DNA of 64,000 nucleotides from Rhynchopus sp. YZ270_cl-10 (taxonomy: Eukaryota > Euglenozoa > Diplonemea > Diplonemida > Diplonemidae). The translations under genes were made by a program, and so were the position numbers. This document shows positions 50,019-60,434 of the stretch, piece after piece (the stretch's first letter is position 1; each line of letters begins with the position of its first letter). Below the pieces are notes generated by a model, which did not search any database, was not told the origin of the DNA, and saw nothing but the letters and a program-made list of their open reading frames with translations. The stretch spans positions 310,001 to 374,000 of the forward strand of contig OZ037926.1 in the NCBI GenBank assembly GCA_964035575.1, in the 5' to 3' direction.

Positions 50019-51236
50019 CTAGCTTTCAACCTCTAATGTACCCCCGAAGGCAACATGGCACATCAATGCCTGATAGACGTACCCTGCACCGTGCGGCGGG
50101 GTCAGCTGCACTAACGGAACTGCGGAGGCACCCCCGCCCCTTGGGGTGAACAGCGCGTCACAGGGGAACGGACAGACGCCATTCAGCTCTTCTTCGCCAC
50201 ACCCTTTCCCACCTCCACGACCTTCCACAGCAACACCCATCCGCACCATGCTCCTCTCCACCTCTTTTTCCAAGAACCGCCTCTCACCACCCACCTCCAA
50301 ACACTCATACACCCGAACATAGTACTCCCGCAGGACACTTACCCCAAACGCTGCCGGAATGCCTTCTATAAAACGAAGCGCTGATACTACACTGACTAGC
50401 CTATCACATCTTACGGTACTGTCACATCCTTCGTTCTGTGTATCACCCCATAGGTTTGCACCATGCAACACCGCATCTAACACCATGAGGATAACATTGT
50501 CGTCGAGACAGCCGCCTTCATATGCATCTTCCATTAACCTCCACAGACAGAATTCTTTGTCACCCCATTTTAACAGTGTGTAGTACAATGCGGGATGCGA
50601 CCTCACCTCTGTAGAGAGCTTTGTATGGAAAGCTCGCAGGGTGCTGCAAAGCTTTTTGGCATTGTGTGCATTCTCAACGAGGTGTTCAATCTGCGTTACA
50701 CTAAGAAGCCGTAACAGCGCATGCCCTGCCACGACCCTTAGCACCTCCTCGCTTGGCACTGCAGTAGAAACAACTGCAGCAGAGATTACAGCGTGGATCA
50801 CTGGATCATCTTTGCCTTCTTCTGTCTCGCGTATTGAAATGGGGATGGGGATAGAGGTGGGGTCAGATCCGTTAAGCTCCTCCTCTGGATGGATTATTCC
50901 CATACCATTTTGCATCGATTTGGATAAGATTTTGGGGTTTTCAGGATATTTTGTGGATATTCGGATGCCTAGTGAAGGTGATTCTTGCGAATATGATTGT
51001 ATTCGATTGTATTGTTGTACAGCATGTTGAAGAGAAGTTCTAAAGTGATGTCCCCCACGGTGCTGCGGCGGGCGCCGTGGTGGTGAGGAGAGGAACGTCG
51101 TGGGTGTCGAAGAAGAGCTCTGTTTGTTCGCAGTATCGGTGTTGTTAGGTGCGGAACCACGCACCCCAAGCCTCTGTAAGGCATCCTGCAACGAAGGTGC
51201 CCCTCCCTTCCTGCGGTTCACCTTTATTCTTTTCAT
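50019..51236 (-). CDS. Unrecognised 405-residue protein
   Basis: An intact frame from the ATG at 51236, chosen because the extension above it (75 codons) is AT-rich leader. It starts with a basic segment (MKRIKVNRRKGG), then a Ser/Pro/His-rich low-complexity part to about 80. From about 140 to 340 it is mainly helical (VIHAVISAAVVSTAVPSEEV, LRVVAGHALLRLL), suggesting an alpha-solenoid or armadillo-like fold. I do not recognise the family. Composition is less GC-rich than in the array genes. It could be split by a short intron I did not detect. Confidence 0.6.
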   Translation of the reverse strand: MKRIKVNRRKGGAPSLQDALQRLGVRGSAPNNTDTANKQSSSSTPTTFLSSPPRRPPQHRGGHHFRTSLQHAVQQYNRIQSYSQESPSLGIRISTKYPENPKILSKSMQNGMGIIHPEEELNGSDPTSIPIPISIRETEEGKDDPVIHAVISAAVVSTAVPSEEVLRVVAGHALLRLLSVTQIEHLVENAHNAKKLCSTLRAFHTKLSTEVRSHPALYYTLLKWGDKEFCLWRLMEDAYEGGCLDDNVILMVLDAVLHGANLWGDTQNEGCDSTVRCDRLVSVVSALRFIEGIPAAFGVSVLREYYVRVYECLEVGGERRFLEKEVERSMVRMGVAVEGRGGGKGCGEEELNGVCPFPCDALFTPRGGGASAVPLVQLTPPHGAGYVYQALMCHVAFGGTLEVES

Positions 51237-52890
51237 GGCAACCAATTCTTCATTGCATTTCTTTTTTCTACAATTTTTTTTTTTGTGCCAAACCTCTGAG
51301 GGGAAAGTGTTAAAAGGAGGGAGGTGGAGGTGGAGGTGGGGGATATTAGAGAGAAAAAAGGGGAGTTTGTGGGTTTTCGTTTTTTGATTTGAAACACTTT
51401 TAAAAAATAAGAAACCACATAAAAAAAAGGGGGGGCATGATGAAAAAAGAAAAGATGCCAAGGCTAGCGCGCACTCAACACCCCTTTTTTAAAAAAGGCA
51501 TCATAACAAAAAGGGGGGGGGATGAGGGAGAGGGGGAGGAGATGCATCCTGCCACTCATACACTCTTTCCCCTTTTTTTGCCAGGCTGTTTTTTTTTTTG
51601 CTAATTCGGGAAATTTTCCGGCTGACAAAATTGCCGGAAGCGGAAGTGAATGAGAATTACAACCTGCCCTTAAAATGGCCCCTTTACACACAACAAAAAC
51701 GAACACAACAAAAAAAAAAAAAAAAAAAAATGTAAGATGACCTCAAACCCCCACACATCTTTCAAAAAAAAAAAAAAAAACTGCTAAAAAAGGAGAGAAA
51801 AGAGGGAAAACCCCCTTTATGTCTCCTTTTTATACCCCCACACACTCACCCTTCTCTCTGTAGTAATAACAGCATTTTTTTTTGGGGGGGGTTTTTTTTG
51901 CTTGCAAATCCACAACAGGAGGGGAGTGTGTAGGGTCCGACCATCCTTTAAAAAAGGAATTTTTTTTAAAACTATCCTTCGGTTCATGTACCCCCCTGCT
52001 GAGGGCAGGGTGGCTGCTCGTCTGGTGGTAGTCCTGGGATCGGGTCCCAGTGGTCTCCTTTTACCAATTTTTTTTTAAAACCGTGGAAACACATCATTCA
52101 TGCATTTTCCATTCTGTAACTCACACTATTTTGTCTTTTTTTTGTGTCGATTCCTTGAAGGGGTATCTCTTTTTTAAAGTATGTCAACATATGCAATCAA
52201 TAAATAGCATAGGAGGAAGGATCCTTTAAAAAAAAAACACAAGAAAAAGAAAAAGAAAACAAAGAAGGTTAGAATCCTCGTAGACACCTGTGGGAGGGAG
52301 GGTGAAATGGGAGGAATTTTTGGGGCAACTCCACTATCCTTTTTCTCTCGATAGAAACCTAATAGTAGGTTGCTGTTGCTTTTTTTTTTTGCAACCTGAA
52401 AGGAGAAAAGCTTGAAAAGATGAAAGAGCGTATTTTTTTTTCTCCCACACGAAAACAAACAATCGATAAAGTGGAGGGGGGGGGTTGCACTATAAAAAAA
52501 AAAAACCGTATGAAAACCACGTTTCTTTTTTCTTTTTCTGTTCTCTGTTTCCTGTGCGTAAAAAAAAAAAATGCCCCCCTTTTTTGAAAGGTGCGAGGGG
52601 TAAAGGAAAAGTGGTGTGTAGTCTTTACTTTATTCACCACTAAGTAGGTTGGAGGTGGTAGTCCGTATTGTAATAATACAGGCCACCGCTTTTGTAAGGG
52701 GCGGTTTTTTGGAGTAGAAAGTAAAAGAAATAAAAGTTTCTTTTATTTAAAAACAAAAAGGTGCACTCCTCGACTTGTAGGGGGGGGGGCGGAGGATTCC
52801 TGAGGGGATGAATATTGCTTCCACATTCTCATGAGTCATGACCGAGATTTTTTTTTCCTGTCGATCTTTTTTATTTTATTTTTGACAAAA
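51237..52890. other. AT-rich spacer
   Basis: Long A and T runs; no gene seen. At 52016-52060 a hairpin CTGGGA-TCGGG-TCCCAG is followed by CTCCTTTT; it is not a canonical tRNA. Confidence 0.5.
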
Positions 52891-53010
52891 ATTCTTTGGA
52901 GTAGTGTAGTTGCCTCGGGTTGTGTTTGCCACAGTTTTTGTGCAAATCTCCACTGACCACACCAAGTTTTTTTTTTGAAAAAACTTGGTTGTAATAGTGT
53001 AGCTAATAAC
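52891..53010 (-). promoter_or_regulatory. Double CTACACTA motif
   Basis: A 64-bp segment (52891-52958, GGAGTAGTGTAGTTGCC on plus) is followed by a second motif (52976-53010, CTTGGTTGTAATAGTGTAG on plus). The 64-bp part is repeated nearly exactly at 53268-53336. No ORF follows on the minus strand. Confidence 0.4.
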
Positions 53011-53700
53011 GCGCCTTCCACAATAATGTTTTTGTTTTGTTTTTTGTCCTGGTGTCATTTTTTTTTTTTTTTTCCATGCTTCCCTAATTTACAACGGAAG
53101 AATCAACTCGTGAAGATTTTTTTTTTTTTTTTTTGAAAAAAAAGAGAGAGAGAGAGAGAGATTATCTTTCATCCTTCCTTCAAGAATAAAAGTATTTTTT
53201 TATATAAAAAATTTGACGGTACTAAACTCCTGGGTTGTACCCAACCCACCATTCTTTTTTTTGATAAATTGTTTGGAGTAGTGTAGTTGCCTCGGGTTGT
53301 GTTTGCCACAGTTTTTGTGCAAATCTCCACTACTCGTATTGAATTCGTTCAAAAAAGAAAATGTTGGACGTTTTTTTTTGTGTTGGAAGACAAAAATATT
53401 GGAGCATTTTTTTATGTAGAAAAAAAAGACACAAATTGAAAATCAAATCATACCAATGAAGGTGTGAAAGAAGCCAAAAAAAAAAAATTCGCATCAACGA
53501 GAAAAAAAAAAAGAAGTCTCACAGCTTTGTTGTGGACTCAGTACCACTGGGGTACCTTTGAAATATTTAAAAAAAAAAAAGACTTCTTCCTGAAGGGCTA
53601 AGTCACCGCTACAATAGTAGTAAATTGAAGCAGTGATGCAAAAAAAAAATCATAAAAAAAGCGAATTTTTGATTGGCTCGAAAAAAAGAGATCTAAAAAA
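53011..53700. other. AT-rich spacer
   Basis: It holds the 64-bp duplicate at 53268-53336, otherwise A/T runs; no gene seen. Confidence 0.5.
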
Positions 53701-53750
53701 AACTTGAAATACAAAGCCCTTGGGTGCATTACCTGGTGCACCGTGGAGTG
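53701..53750 (+). repeat. Hairpin repeat family III copy
   Basis: GAAATACAAAGCCCTTGG, then GTGCATTACCTGGTGCAC, whose ends pair (GTGCA/TGCAC). Confidence 0.5.
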
Positions 53751-53880
53751 ATCCTGCATCCCAAAAAAAATAGCGAATATATGCAAAAAGGAGGGAAAAT
53801 GGCACGACAGTGCAAAAAAAAAGGGTGTATTTCGAGATGCAACTAAGCATACTTAGATTACCTAAGAAAGGGGGGGAAAA

Positions 53881-53924
53881 GGTTTATAAGATGACACCTT
53901 AAGCCTCTCGTGCTTAAGTCACCT
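53881..53924 (+). repeat. Hairpin repeat family I copy
   Basis: GGTTTATAAGATGACAC, a perfect 7-bp stem CTTAAGC/GCTTAAG around CTCTCGT, then TCACCT. Confidence 0.65.
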
Positions 53925-55027
53925 ATGAAACAAAAAAAAGCACATAGTGGAGCAACAATCTGATGTGACCCAGACAGGTTGATGAGAGCAAAGATGGGGG
54001 TGACAGCTGGCAAAGACTACAAACAAAAGCGTTTGTTTTTGGTGCCAATAAAGAAAACGCCGCCCGCCCCTCCACCTCCTAAACACCCCCTTCAACTCTG
54101 TCCTTACACATTGCAGACTAGCGTGAAGCCTTCCGGACGCTCTCTTATGTTATAAAGAAAAGAAAAACATTTTTTTTTTTTGAAAAAAAGGGGGCTTCAT
54201 AATTTATAACCCAGGGTACAGCCAAAGCTACATTGACACCCAAAAAAAAAAGGATTAACACAGTTTGTTGGACTCCCGACGTATAAATTATGGCTTTTTT
54301 TTGAAATTTTTTTTCGACATTGTTTTTGTACGGAAGGTTATTCTGGGGCAGAGTGGGGTTGTCCCGATTTTCTCACACCCTCTCTTCGTAAGTTGTTGGT
54401 TTAATTTTATTTAAAAAAATCAAAAGGTAGAGAAGGCGGCTTTGCAAAACATCCTCTACGGATGAAGGCATTTACCGTTATTTGAAAAACTTGGTTGTAT
54501 TAGTGTAGTGTACACGGTTTTGTCAAGTTACACTCGAGGATGAGCTCCACCATAGTTTTTCTTTTTTGAGTCTATTTTTTTATTGTAGCGACTAATTTTG
54601 TGGTCAAAAAAGAAACACTGCTGGGTATCGCAGAACACTTTCGTCCCTCTTGTGGGACATATATTAAGTGGACTTTTCGTGGATTCAAATTATGATTTTG
54701 TTCTGAAAAAAAAAAAAAAAAAAAAAAGAGAGAAGAGGAATAATGGAATCATCAAAACAAAAAATGCGAATTTTAAAATATTGCGAGAGAAAAAAAGAGG
54801 GCAAACCCTGGTGTTGCTCTCAAAAAAAAGGAAGACAGACAGATTGCCAATATGCAGCAGTTTTTTTTTTTTTCTTCCTGTTGTTTGGTGCTATTGTTAT
54901 TTTTTCACGTTGAACAAGAAATAGCGTTATATTTCGTTTTTTTGTTGTTGACAATCGCCTGAGAACCCATTTGGATAATAAGGTTTCAATGTTTTTTTTT
55001 TTGTTTTTGTTTTGTTTTGTTTTGTAG
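53925..55027. other. AT-rich spacer
   Basis: No gene seen. A CTACACTA-type motif (minus) is at 54486-54545. Confidence 0.5.
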
Positions 55028-55082
55028 TTCCGACAATCACCCTGTCCGAGGACGGGTTCTGTACACAAAAGTCGCCCGAAGG
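55028..55082 (+). repeat. Hairpin repeat family IV copy
   Basis: CGACAATCA, a long stem ACCCTGTCC/GGACGGGT around GA, then CTGTACACAAAAGTC, a mini-hairpin GCC-CGAA-GGC, and a T run about 18 nt later. Confidence 0.6.
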
Positions 55083-55823
55083 CTAATGAATTTCAAAGGT
55101 TTTTTTTTTTGTTTTTGCTGCTAATATAATTTTCAGCCCACCCAGGTAATCCTTACTTTCGACAGCGCTAATGAAAAGCGCAGCCGTGGATTGTGTTGGG
55201 GTTTGGATCTGAACAAGAGAAGGAAAGCATAATAACATAAAGTAAAATGAAGTTGATATAAATGCAAAACTGCCTAATCGCGCTAAACCGTAGTAGGCAG
55301 GGAGGAAGCACTAGAGTATCCGGTGCTAATGAAAAGAATACGTTTTTTCTTTTGTTTTTTGCAAATACAACACAAAAATAATATTTTAGTTGAATTTACA
55401 CAACGAATGGCTGGAAAAGGAAGCTACAATAAAGAATGACTGTCGTTCAATAGAATGCAAAACAGTAGTACCCTTGAAGGTTGGGGTGAAAAATGAAAAA
55501 AAATAATAAACGAGCATGGAAAACAGGACTAAAAAACAAGAAGGGTATGGTTAAATGGCAAAAAAAAGCTTTGCAAAAAAGGGGACAAAAAATGTATTTT
55601 ATAAAGAAAAAAAAAACGCTCTTTTTTTAATGTTACAAAATACAAAAGAAAATGGTATCATCGATAATGATGAGAACTTTTTTTTTTTTTGTGTGGAATT
55701 GGCAATTTTTTTAGGGAAACACCCACAGCACCACCTTCTTTATCCTCCACTAACTCCCTCTGTCAGGGTGTTAAGGAGGACAGGGGTGATGTGGGTCGAA
55801 GAAAGGAGTAAAAAAAGAGGACG
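55083..55823. other. AT-rich spacer
   Basis: No gene seen; a distant family II-like stretch (GAAGTTGATATAAATGC, CGGTGCTAATG) at about 55250-55330. Confidence 0.4.
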
Positions 55824-55858
55824 TGTAAAGATGAATGTGCCTCTCGGACACGTTATCA
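55824..55858 (+). repeat. Hairpin repeat family I variant (GTGCC type)
   Basis: GTAAAGATGAAT, then GTGCC-TCTC-GGACAC with one bulge. Confidence 0.5.
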
Positions 55859-55973
55859 AAACACACATTTTTACTATCATCGTTTTCATGCGTGTCAACG
55901 CTTGGTTTGAAGTGTCGCAGTCTCTTTTGTCACAGAGACAGTTATTCAAAAGGTTTTAAAAAAAGAGAGAAAA

Positions 55974-56070
55974 ATTTATAAGATGATTTCCAAGCTTCGC
56001 TTAGTCTGATGAGATTACTGTTTTGAACATTGAGTAATCTAATCAGACTAAGCCTCACTTAGTCACCTTA
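55974..56070 (+). repeat. Two family I copies flanking an inverted repeat
   Basis: A copy with short stem AAGC/GCTT, an inverted repeat AGTCTGAT...ATCAGACT, then a second stem GACTAAG/CTTAGTC around CCTCA and CACCTT. Confidence 0.5.
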
Positions 56071-56380
56071 AAAACAAAGGAAGTAGTAAAAGCCGATGAT
56101 AGGTTCGTCGTCATAATATGGGACAAAATGTCCAATTTCTTTTTAGGGGGTGCAAGATACTTTTTTAAAATGAAGTTTTTTTTTTTGTTTTGTTTAGGGT
56201 TCTTTAGAAGTAACCAGTGTTATGAAAGCAATTGCGCGTCATTTCCTGCATCAAACATTGCATATGGAATCACCCACAAATTGATTGTCAAACTCTAATG
56301 AGAGATTTTTTGTTTTGAATCGAGCTTCTTGGTTTTGCTTTTTTCTGGACTGACAGAAAAAAGAAAACAAAAGAAAGCTT

Positions 56381-56417
56381 GGAAGATGCATTTGTGCACC
56401 TCTCGTGCACATACATC
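56381..56417 (+). repeat. Hairpin repeat family I variant (GTGCAC type)
   Basis: GGAAGATGCATT, a 7-bp stem TGTGCAC/GTGCACA around CTCTC, then TACATC. Confidence 0.55.
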
Positions 56418-56433
56418 AACAACAGGAGAATAT

Positions 56434-56474
56434 TGAAGATGAACCTAAGCCTCTCTGTGCTTGGCCACACCTTG
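56434..56474 (+). repeat. Hairpin repeat family I copy
   Basis: TGAAGATGAAC, stem CTAAGC/GCTTGG (last pair lost) around CTCTCTGT, then CCACACCTT. Confidence 0.55.
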
Positions 56475-56886
56475 TATCAATCGTTATCGAAAAAGGGGGT
56501 TGACACCCATGTAGGAGTGGGGCAGATGTCTCAAAAAAAAAAAGCGTAAAAACGATGAATTTTTGGTTTGTCACAGTGCACACTAAAGAAAACGTCTAGA
56601 TGAGGATAAAGCAGATTGTTTTTTTTTTATGAAAAGAGGGTGCACACAAAGACACCATCATTGCCATTTACATTTGAACCAGGAGGGTTTTCTAAGTAGG
56701 GCATGAGGGGGCTGTGGGTTGTCATGTGGACGACCAAAAAATTGAGATCGGTGTTGTACGTGGCGGTACGTAGAAGAAGAAAAGAGAAAAAGAAATGGAA
56801 ATTGAAAGGCGGTCAAATGCCTCGCTGACCCACATACAATGCCAGCTGTCTGGATGAAAGCACAGAAAAATAATATATATTATTAT
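56475..56886. other. AT-rich spacer
   Basis: No gene seen. Confidence 0.5.
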
Positions 56887-57029
56887 CGTGAATTTATTTT
56901 CCAGTATTTCACGCACAGGTGGAAACAGCCCGAGGGGAAGCATTTTTTCCCGAGGGCGAAGCCCGAGGGGAAAAATGCTTCCCCGAGGGCTGTTTCCACC
57001 TGTAAGTGAAATACTGGTATAAATTCACG
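56887..57029. repeat. 143-bp near-perfect palindrome (foldback)
   Basis: Arms of about 70 bp starting CGTGAATTTAT, including CAGTATTTCAC and ACAGGTGGAAACAGCCC, meet at GGGCGAAGCCC. ATATATTAT-like sequence lies on both sides. Confidence 0.8.
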
Positions 57030-57037
57030 AAAATATA

Positions 57038-57640
57038 TTATTTTATCTCCAAATGAGACCATGAATTTCACAACCCGTTTTCACGTACAAAGAGACGAGG
57101 GTGGGGTGGTTCTTTTTATGATGATTTTTGATTCAGTTTTTTGATGTGGAACTCTTAGCGCTGGACAGCGCCTTGAGCCAGAACTGGTGCAGCGGGTTTG
57201 TGGCGCTTACGCGGCTGTACTTCTGATGAAGATGAGGAAGACGATGACGATGAGTCACTTGTGTTCGTGTCGGACTCACTCTCCACAGGTGCCCTCGCAC
57301 GTTTTTGAGGTCTCATTTGGGATTTTTTGATGAAAATTTGGGGAAAAAAACGTGTAAATCCGTGGTTTGTGTGATACAGAAAATTAACTCAAAAATGCGT
57401 TTGAGACCCCCAGAATGGCTCAAAATGCCTCTTTTCTGGCTTTAATTGCAAAATTGGGCCTCCAAAGGCCTCCAAAAAAATTTTCGAGAGTTCAGTTCTA
57501 CGATTTTCTGAGCGTGAATTTATTTTTCTGAGCGTGAATTTATTTTTTGAGCGTGAAATACCGGAAAATAAATTCACGCACCTCCTTCACGATTTTGTGA
57601 AGGGGCGTGAAATTCATGGTCTCAAGCGGGGATAAAATAA
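57038..57640. mobile_element. Inverted-repeat element with small basic/Ser-rich ORF (603 bp)
   Basis: Imperfect inverted repeats of about 34 bp (TTATTTTATC, then TGAGACCATGAATTTCAC) at both ends. Internal GAGCGTGAATTTATTTT repeats near the right end resemble the adjacent palindrome. No transposase core. Target duplication unclear. Confidence 0.6.
57155..57316 (-). CDS. 53-residue Ser-rich basic peptide in an inverted-repeat element
   Basis: ATG at 57316 to a TAA at 57157-57155. It reads MRPQKRARAPVESESD, a run of nine Ser after TSD, then PRKRHKPAAPV. Nuclear-signal-like basic clusters flank a Ser/Asp tract. It may be the N-terminal stub of the element's lost protein; no family recognised. 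Confidence 0.35.
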   Translation of the reverse strand: MRPQKRARAPVESESDTNTSDSSSSSSSSSSEVQPRKRHKPAAPVLAQGAVQR

Positions 57641-58187
57641 AAAAAATGATCCAGAAAGGCACCACCACACGTGACAGTAATCGATAGATCAGGCACTCCG
57701 CTAGGTACTAAAGTTCTGTTGATTGTCAACAGAACTTTTTGAAAATGGGGAAAAAAAGAAAAAAAAAAAAAGTTCTGCTGAGTGGTTCAGACCCGTTCTA
57801 CCTGTCAAAAAAGCTCAGGAGAAGAAGATATGGAGAGGTGAGTGCTCAAACGTCCCAAAAAAGTCAAAATCGGGCGTTGGTAAAAAAAAAAGTTGCGTAC
57901 CGTGCGCCTGCGGCGCAAGCATGTACCCCACCAACGTGGACCATCAACAGAATATTTTCAAAATCGGAAATCCTAGCGGAGAGCCTGCGATAGATTAAAA
58001 AAAAAAAATACGCTGAGAAGAGCGGGGGGGTTTTGACTACAGAAAAACTAGTATTTCAACCATATACTGTTCAATACATTGAAAGCATGGGTATAGAGAT
58101 CAAAATGTTCCTATATTTTTTTTATAGAAATAAGTAATCAAAAGGGAGAAAATGCTGTACACATTACGCCAGTACAGAGTGGGGTTT
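57641..58187. other. AT-rich spacer
   Basis: No gene seen. It holds a palindrome AAAGTTCTGTTG/CAACAGAACTTT at about 57711-57739 and a GTACCGTGCGCCTGCGGCGC segment (about 57898) like those inside the hAT-like elements. Confidence 0.5.
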
Positions 58188-58250
58188 TTTTTTTTTGAAA
58201 ACTTGGTTGTTTTAGTGTAGACACCCGAAGATGAACTCCACTATACTACA
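58188..58250 (-). promoter_or_regulatory. CTACACTA motif unit
   Basis: The minus strand reads CTTCGGGTGTCTACACTAAA, then ACAACCAAGTTTTC and an A run. It lies just past the stop of the ORF at 58256. Confidence 0.4.
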
Positions 58251-58255
58251 CGCTT

Positions 58256-58783
58256 CTATGTAATGCCCGAATTGCTCCAGGCGATGGTCTTTGCGGTGCG
58301 CAGCCGTCCACGGTCGGGTGGGCACTTCAGAGAACACGTTCTTGCAGGTGAGCACAGCCACCCACGGTCGGGTGGGCACTTCCATCCACCGTCGGGTGGG
58401 CGAGTCAGTGGGTGCAGGCGGTCGTCGGGTGGAGGCGGCGGCGCCGGCTTCGTCGTATGCGCCTCGTGAGGCGTCGTTGCCCCACCAGTAGAGCCAAGCC
58501 TCCTGCTGGTGGGGGGGGTCGTTGCGGTGGCATCTGGGCAGGTGCCGGGTGTCTCCTTCGCTGGCGGTGGTGCCGCCGTCACCTCCGTCGTCTGCTTCTC
58601 CTCCTGCACGACGGGGGGTTCCTCTTCTTCTGCTGCTATGCGCAGCGTGGCCTTCCGTGCCTCCTCCAACAGGCGTACCAAAGCCTGTGCACGGTGCAGC
58701 TCCTCCTCGGTCTCGGCGTCCAACAGACGGGCCTCCACCATGGCGAGCAGCTTTTCATGTTTTCTTTGCAAAAACAAAGACAT
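58256..58783 (-). CDS. Small coiled-coil / Pro-rich protein
   Basis: A 175-residue frame from the ATG at 58783. Residues 1-55 form a charged helix, probably a coiled coil (KHEKLLAMVEARLLDAETEE). The rest is Glu-, Pro- and Thr-rich, with repeats CPPDRGWLC and CPPDRGRL that reflect a DNA repeat (CCACGGTCGGGTGGGCACTT, about 58308-58395). It is the only ORF of coding composition in the right 12 kb. Copies of the CTACACTA unit lie on both sides in the same orientation (58188-58250 and 58863-58927), the upstream one about 110 nt before the ATG. No family recognised. Confidence 0.5.
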   Translation of the reverse strand: MSLFLQRKHEKLLAMVEARLLDAETEEELHRAQALVRLLEEARKATLRIAAEEEEPPVVQEEKQTTEVTAAPPPAKETPGTCPDATATTPPTSRRLGSTGGATTPHEAHTTKPAPPPPPDDRLHPLTRPPDGGWKCPPDRGWLCSPARTCSLKCPPDRGRLRTAKTIAWSNSGIT

Positions 58784-58862
58784 ATTCACGTGTAGTACAG
58801 GAGAGGGCAAAGCCCTCTCCCCTCCTGTAGGGGACTCCACTGGCCGAGACCAATGAAGTACA

Positions 58863-58927
58863 GTTTTTTTTTTTTTTTTGAAAAAATTGGTTGGTTAGTG
58901 TAGACATCCGAGGATGAGCGCCACTAT
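58863..58927 (-). promoter_or_regulatory. CTACACTA motif unit upstream of the coiled-coil ORF
   Basis: The minus strand reads CATCCTCGGATGTCTACACT, then AACCAACCAATTTTTTC and an A run, ending about 80 nt before the ATG at 58783. Confidence 0.45.
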
Positions 58928-58968
58928 TTAAAAAACAAATTCCACACAGATCGTTCCCTCAACCTAGA

Positions 58969-59833
58969 CATACTGTGCAGGCGAGTAAAAAAAACTCGCC
59001 TACTCGCCAAAAACTCGCCTAAAACTCGCCCATTTTTTGGGGGCGAGTTTTGGCGAGTTTTTTTTTTTGGTAGGGATTTTACCTTGGGAAAAGTGTACAC
59101 ACGAAAATATGAGGGAAATTTGAGTTTTGAAGAGAAAATTTTTTTCGTTCCACTTGAACAAGACCTCTGCAGTTTGCTTTGTAGGCTTCCACAACCAGTA
59201 CCACCAGTCCAGCTGTAGCTTCTGCGGATCCATGAAGCTTGCACAGATGGGTGCGATGTAGTCGTGGGGGAATACCGCCAAGGGGTGGCCTGCAGGGTTG
59301 CCATTTACCGGCATGGCGAGGACATTGTTGTATAGCGAGTGTAGCCCCGGCTCATCCATGTCTTCGTCATCCTCCGGATTGTAGCACGTCTTGTCCCCCG
59401 GGATCTATGGCACGCTTGAATCTTCCCCTGGAGCAAATGTTTACATACATGCCTGTCAGCCACTGCCGTGACATGGTTGCCTTTAGACGTACAAGTGACA
59501 CAATTTCAATTTTTTTGTGTGTTTTCGAGTGGCATGTTGTCATCAGTCACCCCCGCCCTCCATTTTCACATCCTGGTGCACATTTTCACCCCCAAGGTGC
59601 GTATGTGCACCAGGATTTGCACCCAAATGTGGGCGAGTTTAGGCGAGTTTAGGCGAGTTTTTGGCGAGTTTAGGCGAGTTTTGGCGAGTTTTTGGCGAGT
59701 TTTGGCGAGTTTTTGGCGAGTTTTGGCGAGTAATAGGCGAGTAATGGGCGAGTAGGGCGAGTTTTTGGCGAGTTTTTCCTGAAAATCAGGAAAACGAAAA
59801 ACTCGCCTAAAAACGGCTCGCCTGCACAGTATG
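58969..59833. mobile_element. Inverted-repeat element with GGCGAGTTT arms and captured coding sequence (865 bp)
   Basis: Inverted repeats CATACTGTGCAGGCGAG at both ends, flanked by a perfect 6-bp duplication CCTAGA (58963-58968 and 59834-59839). Subterminal arrays of GGCGAGTTT-type units (about 58985-59070 and 59632-59815). Between them a minus-strand stretch (about 59150-59359) encodes protein-like sequence including GHPLAVFPHDYIAPICASF and LQLDWWYWLWKPTKQTAEVL, not recognised. Confidence 0.75.
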
Positions 59834-59839
59834 CCTAGA

Positions 59840-60394
59840 TGGGGGACAAAGGGGGTGGGTCAGGACATCCTAAAACCACACAAAAAAAGGGGGTTAACTC
59901 TTTCATGTGGCTCACATACTAAAAAGAATGGGATTTTGGAAGATGAAGAACCTCCCGTCGTTTGAAAAAAAAAAAATCATGTGGCGTGCGAAATACAACA
60001 AAAAAAAGCATCCGAATTCTGACAAGCTTTTCTCTTGTGGTCTTTTTTGCTCTAAAAGTAGATTGTGTCAACGACACAACACAGATCCACACAAAACACA
60101 ATGAAAACCTTACGAATATGAGCTAGGCTGCAGGGGGGAAGATTACTAACGTGTCGGAGTGTTGTGTACTGTGCACATCATCCCCCGAGGGAGACAAATG
60201 CCCACATTATTTTTTGTTTCCCTTCAAAAAAAAAATTTTTTAGGGAACGGTGTTTTTGAGAATTTTTGATATGCTGTATAGTCAATCCTCTCTGCATATC
60301 TGTGCGGACAGTCATAAAAAGGCCATTCTGCACTATTTTTTTTAAGGGAAAGGGGAAGACACAAGGTTATTACAAAAACAATGAACAAATTGGG

Positions 60395-60434
<40 letters not shown>

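Noticed and set aside
52016-52065. tRNA-like segment with CTGGGATCGGGTCCCAG
   Set aside because: No acceptor stem pairs with the 3' part; kept only as a hairpin.
56004-56050. Hammerhead ribozyme core (CTGATGAG)
   Set aside because: No GAAA partner strand; the sequence is instead part of an inverted repeat AGTCTGAT...ATCAGACT.
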